NCBI GenBank assembly: GCA_035637315.1
Contig: DASPXK010000279.1
Coordinates: 1-18,149 of the forward strand
Source: DASPXK01 sp035637315
GTDB taxonomy: Bacteria > Chloroflexota > UBA6077 > JACCZL01
DNA length: 18,149 bases
Direction of reading: 5' to 3'
Shown: positions 13,510-18,149 of the stretch, one piece after another
Position numbering within the stretch: position 1 is the stretch's first letter
Layout: each line of letters begins with the position of its first letter
Position numbers and translations under genes: made by a program
The notes under the pieces: generated by a model
What the model was told of the DNA's origin: nothing
Database searches by the model: none
Seen by the model: the letters and a program-made list of their open reading frames with translations, nothing else

Positions 13510-14802
13510 TCAGGCGGTCGCCGGGGCGGGCGCCGGCAGCGGGCGGGTGGCGATTCGCAGGCTGAGCGCCGCGGCCACGAAACCGAGCGCGCCGGCCGCC
13601 AGGAACGCGACGTTGTAGTCGCCCAGCCAGACCCGCACGACCCCGCCGAAGAAGGACGCGGCTCCGGCTCCCACCTGGTGGCTCAGGAAGATCCAGCCGA
13701 AGATCGAGCCCACCGACCGGCGGCCGAAGCGGTCCGCGGTCAGGGCCACCGTTGGCGGCACGGTCGCGATGTAGTCGAGTCCGAACACGATCGCGAACAG
13801 GGTCAGCCCGCCCACGTCCGTCACCGACGGCAGCATCAGCAGTGACGCCGCCCTGAACGCATAGTAAGCCGCCAGCAGACGGCGCGCGTTGAAGCGGTCG
13901 GTCAGGTAGCCGGAGATCGTCGTGCCGACCACGTTCATGGCTCCGAGCAGGCCGAGTATCCAGGCAGCGGTGTTCTCGGTGAAGCCATGCTCGATGGCGT
14001 GCGGGATCAGGTGTGTGCCAATCAAGCCGTTGCTCGTGAACCCGCACACGAAGAAGCTGCCTGCCAGCAGCCAGAAGTCAGCCGTTCGGAGCGCTTCCAC
14101 GATCGAGGTGAGCGGTCCACTCAGTGGGGCGCCAACCACGGTGTCGGGACGGGAGCCGTAGGGCGTGAGACCCAGTTCGGCCGGCTGGTTGCGCATGACC
14201 AGGAATACCAGCGGCAGCAAGACGACCAGCAGAATCACCGCGCCCAACCCAACCGCCACTCGCCAGCCGGACATCAGCGTCACGCCCATCATCAGTGGGA
14301 TGAACACGAGCTGGCCCGCCGACGAGCCGGCCCCCACGATCCCAATGGCCAGCCCGCGCTTCTCGACGAACCAGCGACTCGCGACGGTCGCCCCCATCAC
14401 CATCGCCAGCGACCCGGTGCCCAGGCCCACCAGCAGCCCCCACCAGAGGCTGAGCTCGAGCAGGCTGCTCATGACGGTCATTGCTAGCGCGCCGAGCGCC
14501 GTCAGCAGGAGCGCGCCGAGCATGATCGTGCGTGGCCCAGCCTGGTCGATCAGGCGACCAGAGAGCGGGCCAGCCAGCCCGTACGCGACCAGGCTGAGCG
14601 CGACGGCCAGCGAGATCGTCGCGCGGTCCCAGCCGAACTCCGCCTCGAGCGGCTTGATCACCACGCCGGGCAGCGCCCTGATTCCGGCCGCGGCGAGCAC
14701 CACGCAGAACGTCACCCCGATGACTAGCCAGCCGTAGTGGACGCCAGCCCGCGCCGCCAGCGCCGCCAGCAGGGAGGTCCTACGTTCGTCTATCGTTGCC
14801 AC
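13510..14802 (-). CDS. Major facilitator superfamily transporter (MCT/OFA-like)
   Basis: The protein has 430 aa from GTG 14802, with only a weak GGAG close upstream. Twelve hydrophobic helices can be followed, in two halves around a cytoplasmic loop (~205-235, 'RNQPAELGLTPYGSRPD'). 'PLSGRLIDQAGPR' after helix 2 is the MFS motif-A position (G-x-L-x-D-x-x-G-x-R type), and its second-half counterpart is 'ISGYLTDRFNARR'. The N-terminal 'HYGWLVIGVTFCVVL' and 'EFGWDRATISLAVALSL' are typical of the monocarboxylate and oxalate/formate antiporter branch; the N-R-Q-P-x-x-L-G-L loop is also common there. It is a secondary transporter in the cytoplasmic membrane, probably for an organic anion. It is followed on the same strand by an amidohydrolase, which may use the imported compound. 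Confidence 0.9.
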   Translation of the reverse strand: MATIDERRTSLLAALAARAGVHYGWLVIGVTFCVVLAAAGIRALPGVVIKPLEAEFGWDRATISLAVALSLVAYGLAGPLSGRLIDQAGPRTIMLGALLLTALGALAMTVMSSLLELSLWWGLLVGLGTGSLAMVMGATVASRWFVEKRGLAIGIVGAGSSAGQLVFIPLMMGVTLMSGWRVAVGLGAVILLVVLLPLVFLVMRNQPAELGLTPYGSRPDTVVGAPLSGPLTSIVEALRTADFWLLAGSFFVCGFTSNGLIGTHLIPHAIEHGFTENTAAWILGLLGAMNVVGTTISGYLTDRFNARRLLAAYYAFRAASLLMLPSVTDVGGLTLFAIVFGLDYIATVPPTVALTADRFGRRSVGSIFGWIFLSHQVGAGAASFFGGVVRVWLGDYNVAFLAAGALGFVAAALSLRIATRPLPAPAPATA

Positions 14803-14894
14803 GCTCTCCGCTAGCCTCCGTTATGACCCTGCTTGTCATCCTGAGCGCTGAGCGCTTGCGCCTCGTTGTCATCCTTACCGGTTGCCGAGCCTAT

Positions 14895-14965
14895 TTGTCA
14901 TTCTGAGCGAAACGAAGAATCTCATGTGAGAAGCATGAGATTCTTCGTTTCGCTCAGAATGACAA
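14895..14965. repeat. Perfect 32-bp inverted repeat with 7-nt loop
   Basis: The left arm, 14895-14926 (begins TTGTCATTCTGAGCG, ends TCTCATG), is exactly reverse-complementary to the right arm, 14934-14965. The loop is TGAGAAG. Degraded copies of the same word occur on both sides (14832-14846, 14866-14874, and inverted near 14975), so older copies seem to be nested around the intact one. From memory, TGTCATTCTGAGCG-type palindromes are dispersed in several bacterial genomes; this was not checked. There is no coding capacity. Confidence 0.95.
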
Positions 14966-15115
14966 TGAAGCTTCAGGATGACGAGAGAGTCTCGGGACGA
15001 CAACGCCGCAGTGTCTTAGCGCTGCACTCCCTTGAACACGGCGCCCGACGAAGGTATTCCCCGTCGAGCGAAGCCGCGACCACTGTCGCATAGCGCCCGC
15101 GAGCGAGGGGCGATC

Positions 15116-15121
15116 TATACT
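15116..15121 (+). promoter_or_regulatory. Candidate -10 element for the gene at 15156
   Basis: TATACT matches the -10 consensus at 5 of 6 positions. Transcription would begin near 15128, giving a ~28-nt leader that includes AGGAGG. No convincing -35 lies 16-18 nt upstream, so this is a weak call. Confidence 0.3.
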
Positions 15122-15144
15122 CGCAAGATGCGTCGGGCGAAGGC

Positions 15145-15150
15145 AGGAGG
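15145..15150 (+). promoter_or_regulatory. Shine-Dalgarno AGGAGG for the gene at 15156
   Basis: AGGAGG, the strongest ribosome site in the window, lies 5 nt before GTG 15156. It shows that the reading frame starting there is truly translated, although that frame closes after 101 codons. Confidence 0.8.
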
Positions 15151-15155
15151 AGCGC

Positions 15156-15461
15156 GTGTGCGGATCCGGAGCTGACACCGGCATCGTAGCGCCGACAGGC
15201 CCTGGGCTGGGACGAGTCAGGCTCACCAGCGAGGACCAGCTTCTGGCATTGGCCCGCCACCTGTGCAGCCTGCCCGAGAAACGCTCGGCGCACGTTGGCT
15301 CGATCGGGTACGGCGGCACGCGGGAGGGCGATCGGGTCCTGGTCGCCGTCGACCGCCATTACGACCCGGACGTCGTTCGAGCGGTCGTCGCGGCCTCGCG
15401 CGAGCGTGGCGCTCGGGTCGACCTGCTGGAGAGGCCTGCGGCGACGCCTGGCGTGACATGA
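15156..15461 (+). CDS. Unknown protein, N-terminal segment (probably frameshifted into the next frame)
   Basis: This frame gives 101 aa from GTG 15156 with AGGAGG 5 nt upstream. The start is well supported. 'LTSEDQLLALARHLCSLP' looks helical, and 'GDRVLVAVDRHYDPDVVRAVVAASRERGARVDLLE' is an alpha/beta unit that resembles the N-terminal part of M29-type aminopeptidase-like proteins; this is a weak impression only. The natural helix seems to stop at residue 92, and the rest ('RPAATPGVT') looks like out-of-frame translation. Adding one G between 15431 and 15432 (GAGAG to GAGGAG) joins it to the following frame as 'VDLLEEACGDAWRDMIEE', a smooth helix, giving a single 263-aa protein ending at 15946. 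The alternative is two genes with an ATGA overlap (15458-15461). I favour a frameshift. Confidence 0.6.
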   Translation: MCGSGADTGIVAPTGPGLGRVRLTSEDQLLALARHLCSLPEKRSAHVGSIGYGGTREGDRVLVAVDRHYDPDVVRAVVAASRERGARVDLLERPAATPGVT

Positions 15462-15946
15462 TCGAGGAGACCCGCCGCACCCAGTACCCCTGCTTCCCGC
15501 GTCCCGGCCTGTTTTACCTATGGGAGGCAGCGATCGGTGGACATCCCAAGATCAACCGCCCGAAGAACATCGAGTACTGGAGCTCTGGCGGCTTCGAATG
15601 GGAACGGCGCCGCACCGGGGTGATCCACCTCGGCTTCGGGACTTTCTGGCGCGGCGCCGAGGAGGAGTGGGCCGCCGAGCGCGGCCTGGTGTACCCGCAC
15701 CTGCACGTCCATTTGCTGTTTCCCACCTATGAGCTGACCACGCGCTCGGGCGAGCGATTCACCCTGATCCGAGACGGCCGACTCAGCGCCATGGACGACC
15801 CCGAGATCAGAATGCTCGCCGAACGGTATGGCGACCCGGACGAGCTGCTCAGGGAGGCCTGGGTGCCCCAGGTCCCCGGCATCACCGTGCCGGGCGAGTA
15901 CGCGACCTACGCAGCAAACCCGGCCAAGCTCATCTACGGACGATAG
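15458..15946 (+). CDS. Unknown protein, C-terminal segment (same gene as 15156, frameshifted)
   Basis: If read alone it is 162 aa from ATG 15458, overlapping the previous TGA as ATGA, with no Shine-Dalgarno. The coding frame clearly extends upstream to about 15434 ('EACGDAWRD'), which supports a frameshift over a separate gene. Notable parts are 'CFPRPGLFYLWEAAIGGHPK', 'IEYWSSGGFEWERR', 'TGVIHLGFGTFWRGAEEEWA', a His-rich 'YPHLHVHLLFPTYELTTRSG', and a C-terminal 'PGITVPGEYATYAANPAKLIYGR'. I do not recognise a family. It is rich in Trp, Tyr and His and has no membrane helix or signal. The mixed His/Asp/Glu content could fit a metal-binding enzyme, but no standard motif is present. It converges on the racemase-like pseudogene. 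Confidence 0.65.
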   Translation: MIEETRRTQYPCFPRPGLFYLWEAAIGGHPKINRPKNIEYWSSGGFEWERRRTGVIHLGFGTFWRGAEEEWAAERGLVYPHLHVHLLFPTYELTTRSGERFTLIRDGRLSAMDDPEIRMLAERYGDPDELLREAWVPQVPGITVPGEYATYAANPAKLIYGR

Positions 15947-15981
15947 GCGAGGGAGGGCGCAGAGCACCAGCGACGTAGCGT

Positions 15982-16036
15982 GGGAACAAGTGCGCTTCGC
16001 GGGGCTTGTCCCCCGCCCTGCTGCGGCTCGCCGCAG
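15982..16036. repeat. Two adjacent hairpins between convergent genes
   Basis: GGGAACAAG (15982-15990) can pair with CTTGTCCC (16005-16012) with one bulged A. Immediately after, CTGCGGC (16021-16027) and GCCGCAG (16030-16036) form a perfect 7-bp stem with a 2-nt loop. They lie in the 140-bp gap between two convergent genes and may act as a bidirectional transcription end, although T-tracts are missing. The sequence has the character of the other palindromic spacers in this window. Confidence 0.55.
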
Positions 16037-16086
16037 TCCGGCCCGCTCCCTTACGGTCGCGGTACCGAAGCCAGGCGCGCGGCCGG

Positions 16087-16796
16087 TTACGAACCGAGCA
16101 GGCGCCCGAGGTCGGTGCGTGGCTGGCTGACGCGCAGCTGGCGCAGGGCCCACCACAGGCAGGCCTGGAGGCCGTGCACGACGGGCATGCCGAGGTCCTG
16201 CTCCAGGGGCACCGCAGCCTCCTGCAGGTTGCCGCGCGCTCCCAGGAGCACGCCATCCGCCTCAGGATGCTCGGCGACGAGCTTTTTAGCCAACTCATAG
16301 TAAACTGAGCGTTCCGTGCGAGCCGCCTCCGCTGGGCTTTGGACGCTCAACCCCTCGATGCCGGCCACCCCGAACCCGGCCTCGCTCAGATAGCTCAGAT
16401 CTGGCGGTTGATCGAGTCCACATACGCGGTCGCCACGACCGGCCGCCGGACGCCGAGATGGGCCAGGCCGGCTACCATAGCCGCCATGCCCGACGTGACC
16501 GGCACGCCGGCCCGCTCGGCCCAGGCGCGGTGGGCCTCCTGCTCACCTCGCAATCCGAGCCGAACGGCCAGCGGTACCCCACTCTGATACACCGCCTGAG
16601 CGCCCTCGCCGACCAGGACTTGAAGGGCGGCCTCGATCCCTTCCTGGGCGCGCTCGAAGTCGGCGTCCTGGTGAGCGCGGACGCCGAGACTAGTCGCGAT
16701 CACGCCGACCCCTTCCGGCAGCATGTCCTGTAGCTCCCAGGGCAGCCGAATGGTGGACGGCGACACGAAACCGAACCGGCCACGCCAGCCGAGCAT
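16087..16796 (-). pseudogene. Arylmalonate decarboxylase/maleate isomerase-like (Asp/Glu racemase superfamily) gene with a frameshift
   Basis: The N-terminal frame runs from ATG 16796 (GGAGG 4 nt upstream) to TGA at 16397-16395 (133 aa). The rest continues in another frame to TAA at 16089-16087. Inserting one G (TGAGC to TGGAGC at ~16395) joins them as 'SINRQIWSYLSEAGFGV', giving 236 aa, the normal length of the AMDase/maleate isomerase family. Family features seen are 'FGFVSPST', 'VPVTSGMAAMVAGLAHLGVRRPVVATAYVDSINRQ' (the T/A-x-Y segment after the central strand) and 'PLEQDLGMPVVHGLQACLWWALR' (the conserved end). Members are cytoplasmic two-Cys racemases, isomerases or decarboxylases. Here the first Cys position reads 'VYQSGV' (Ser72) and the second 'LLGARGN' (about Ala187), so both catalytic Cys appear to be missing. 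The frameshift may be a real mutation or a one-base sequencing error. Confidence 0.8.
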
Positions 16797-16800
16797 GGAA

Positions 16801-16805
16801 CCTCC
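16801..16805 (-). promoter_or_regulatory. Shine-Dalgarno GGAGG for the AMDase-like gene
   Basis: GGAGG lies 4 nt before ATG 16796 and directly adjoins the heptad array at 16806-16872, which therefore occupies the leader or promoter position of this gene. Confidence 0.65.
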
Positions 16806-16872
16806 AGGGCCAGGGCCAGGGCCAGGGATCAGGGATCAGGGGCCAGGGGCCAGGGGCCAGGGGCCAGGGGCC
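16806..16872. repeat. Tandem array changing from 6-bp to 7-bp units (AGGGCC, AGGGATC, AGGGGCC)
   Basis: There are three AGGGCC units (16806-16823), two AGGGATC units (16824-16837) and five AGGGGCC units (16838-16872), without interruption. The period changes from 6 to 7 at 16824. It lies immediately upstream of the AMDase-like gene (-), with 126 bp left before the YciI-like start at 16999 (+). No obvious promoter is visible around it. Confidence 0.95.
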
Positions 16873-16987
16873 AAAGTCTATCGCCCGCCGCTCGCGGACG
16901 CCAAGCTTGCCTGCGTTGTGCCCACCGTGCAGAGCAAGTAACCTTGGGAGGCCCGGATGAATCGGGGGCGCGTTCCTACCAAGTCTC

Positions 16988-16992
16988 GGAGG
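16988..16992 (+). promoter_or_regulatory. Shine-Dalgarno GGAGG for the YciI-like gene
   Basis: GGAGG lies 6 nt before ATG 16999. A second good site, GGGAGG at 16946-16951, lies 5 nt before the in-frame ATG 16957, so two starts are possible. The downstream one fits the usual family N-terminus. Confidence 0.6.
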
Positions 16993-16998
16993 TCGTCG

Positions 16999-17304
16999 AT
17001 GTGGTATCTGATTCAGCGCCGCGCCCTGAAGCCGCGCGAGGAGTGGACCGTCACGCTGGACCAGCACCTGGCCTGGATGAAGCAGCAACACCAGGCCGGC
17101 AGGATCCTCTTCTCAGGCCCGACGCCGGACCGCAAGCTCGGGATTTACGTGATTCGCGCCCAGTCGCGCGACGAGGCCGAGAGTATCGCCGCCGGTGACC
17201 CCTACACGGAGGCCGGCTTCTGCACGTTCGACCTGATCGAGTGGGACGTCCATCAGGTGCTCGGCGTCGGACCATTCACATCCCGTGAGCTGGGTCAGTC
17301 ATAG
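16999..17304 (+). CDS. YciI-like (YCII-related domain) protein
   Basis: The protein has 101 aa from ATG 16999. The first strand 'MWYLIQRRAL' is the usual family N-terminus; ATG 16957 would add 14 basic residues. 'TLDQHLAWMKQQHQAGRILFSGP' carries the conserved D-x-H-x-x-W/Y pattern (Asp21, His23) and the A-G-x-x-x-x-S/A-G-P turn. 'DEAESIAAGDPYTEAGFCTFDLIEW' matches the D-P-[FY]-x-x-A-G motif of the fold. YCII domains are small ferredoxin-like dimers related to muconolactone isomerases and chlorite-dismutase-like folds. The Asp/His pair is thought to be catalytic, but the reaction is mostly unknown. Length and motif order are complete. It lies 10 bp upstream of an MDR oxidoreductase on the same strand, so the two are probably co-transcribed. 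Confidence 0.85.
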   Translation: MWYLIQRRALKPREEWTVTLDQHLAWMKQQHQAGRILFSGPTPDRKLGIYVIRAQSRDEAESIAAGDPYTEAGFCTFDLIEWDVHQVLGVGPFTSRELGQS

Positions 17305-17314
17305 CCCTGCGTTC

Positions 17315-18149
17315 ATGAAAGCCATCGTCCTCCACGGCCACGGCGGTCCCGAGGCGCTCCGCTTCGAACAGGTCCCCACCCCAACGCCTGGCCCGGGCGA
17401 CGTGCTCGTGCGGGTCCACGCTGTATCGGTCAATCGCAGCCTGGATCTGATGGTCCGAGCGGGCACCTACGACGCCCAGGTGAGTTTCCCACTCGTCCTC
17501 GGGGTCGACCCGTCCGGTCTCGTCGAGGCGACTGGCCCGGGCGTCGAGCGCCCGAAGGTCGGCGATCGTATCGCCGTCATCTCCCCTATTCGCTGCGGCC
17601 AGTGTGAGTTCTGTCGAGCCGGCAACGAGGAGACCTGCCGCACTAACCTCCACGTCGGGGTCCATCGCTGGGGTGGCTATGCTGAATACGTCTGCGTTCC
17701 AGCCAGCAACGTCATCCCGATTCCAGACGAGCTGTCGTTCGCGGAGGCGACGGTCATCACGCGCCATTTTCCGACCGCGTTCCATCTGCTGCTCAACATG
17801 GCCAAGCTCGAGCCAGGCGAGTGGGTCCTGATCATGGGCGCGGCCGGCGCCCTCGGGACCGCCGCAGTGCAGGTGGCGCGGCTGATTGGCGCGCGGATCA
17901 TCGCCGCGGCTGGCTCAGACGAGCGAGTCGAGGCGACGCAGGCGAACGGCGCCGATTACGGCATCAATTACCGCCGCCAGGACCTCGCCGGCGAGGTGAT
18001 GCGGATCACCGACGGCCGGGGAGTCGACGTGGTGTGCGAGAACATCGCCGATCCGACGCTCTGGCCTGGGGCCTTCAACAGCCTGGCGTTTCGCGGCCGA
18101 CTGGTAACCGCCGGGGCGCATGGTGGAGGCCAGGTGACCCTGGACGTGC
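17315..18149 (+). CDS. MDR-family oxidoreductase (zinc-site quinone reductase-like), 3' end outside window
   Basis: The frame is open from ATG 17315 to the window end (278 residues), so it is 3'-partial. No clear Shine-Dalgarno is seen; ATG lies 10 bp after the preceding stop, suggesting coupling. The GroES-like N-terminal part begins 'MKAIVLHGHGGPEALRFEQVP', with 'PGPGDVLVRVHAVSVNRSLDL'. 'CGQCEFCRAGNEETC' (C-x2-C-x2-C-x7-C) is the structural zinc lobe of alcohol dehydrogenases. The Rossmann part has 'LIMGAAGALGTAAVQVARLIG', a G/A-x-x-G-x-x-[GA] type NAD(P)H site with a quinone-reductase look, and 'GRGVDVVCENI'. The usual catalytic zinc ligands (Cys in the first loop, His-Glu in 'GHE') read 'SVNRSLD' and 'LGVDPSG', so the catalytic zinc is probably absent. 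The likely role is a cytoplasmic NAD(P)H-dependent reductase; the substrate is unknown. Confidence 0.85.
   Translation, partial: MKAIVLHGHGGPEALRFEQVPTPTPGPGDVLVRVHAVSVNRSLDLMVRAGTYDAQVSFPLVLGVDPSGLVEATGPGVERPKVGDRIAVISPIRCGQCEFCRAGNEETCRTNLHVGVHRWGGYAEYVCVPASNVIPIPDELSFAEATVITRHFPTAFHLLLNMAKLEPGEWVLIMGAAGALGTAAVQVARLIGARIIAAAGSDERVEATQANGADYGINYRRQDLAGEVMRITDGRGVDVVCENIADPTLWPGAFNSLAFRGRLVTAGAHGGGQVTLDV

Larger units (their letters stand above)
14803..15155. other. 353-bp intergenic region between divergent genes
   Basis: It lies between the start of the MFS gene (-) and the start of an unknown gene (+). It contains partial copies of a TTGTCATCCTGAGCG word (14832-14846) and a second TTGTCATCC (14866-14874), a perfect long inverted repeat (14895-14965), a mirrored AGGATGACGAG end (~14975-14985), and then ~165 bp without a recognisable gene, holding a candidate -10 and a Shine-Dalgarno for the + gene. 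The short + frame across it only translates the repeat and was not called. Confidence 0.8.

Noticed and set aside
13436..14047. N-terminal extension of the amidohydrolase
   Set aside because: It is antiphase to the MFS gene plus the translated heptad array. The family N-terminus begins exactly at GTG 13435.
14866..15093. Short + strand frame reading through the 32-bp palindrome
   Set aside because: It translates only the repeat (residues such as 'CHSERNEESH') and has no ribosome site.
17276..17785. Minus-strand 169-aa frame opposite the MDR gene
   Set aside because: The + strand frame carries the four-Cys zinc lobe and a Rossmann motif; this one is its shadow.

Overview
This is a very GC-rich bacterial window, with many GTG starts, short gaps, and most gene-to-gene spaces filled by short palindromic or tandem repeats. 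The gene content (stacked GT-C membrane glycosyltransferases, a Mug-type uracil-DNA glycosylase, a lone argC) and the style of the repeats suggest Chloroflexota or a relative. That placement is inference, because no marker gene is present. I see no rRNA, tRNA, CRISPR array, phage gene or transposase.

Layout. Positions 1-7854 (+) hold five consecutive polytopic membrane proteins: the C-terminal part of a GT39/ArnT-like protein, two GT87/DUF2029-like proteins, a 919-aa PTPS-related/YfhO-like membrane protein, and a complete GT39-like protein. Each junction is a 4-base ATGA or GTGA overlap, so the block looks like one translationally coupled operon for cell-surface glycosylation. Positions 7861-9274 hold a CBS-pair protein (-) and a mug-family uracil-DNA glycosylase (+), divergent from a shared 127-bp region. 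Positions 9302-14802 (-) hold, in transcription order, an MFS transporter, a metal-dependent amidohydrolase, an unknown protein, a secreted HExxH zincin-like protein and argC. Positions 14803-15155 are a long intergenic stretch with a perfect 32-bp inverted repeat. Positions 15156-16796 hold two apparently frameshifted genes, an unknown protein (+) and an arylmalonate decarboxylase/maleate isomerase-like protein (-). Positions 16999-18149 (+) hold a YciI-like protein and the start of a zinc-site MDR oxidoreductase that leaves the window.

The most unusual feature is the repeats. Five loci carry arrays built on a 7-bp unit, with an unrelated unit sequence at each locus: 3481-3552, 6714-6769, 9255-9296, 13453-13501 and 16806-16872. 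Two of these are arranged as inverted halves. Three other palindromic elements occur at 3447-3474, 11428-11527 and 14895-14965. Several reach into genes and supply a coding tail, a start codon, a stop codon or a cytoplasmic loop. I found no clearly new defence or biosynthetic system. The repeats and their effect on gene ends are the part most worth following up.
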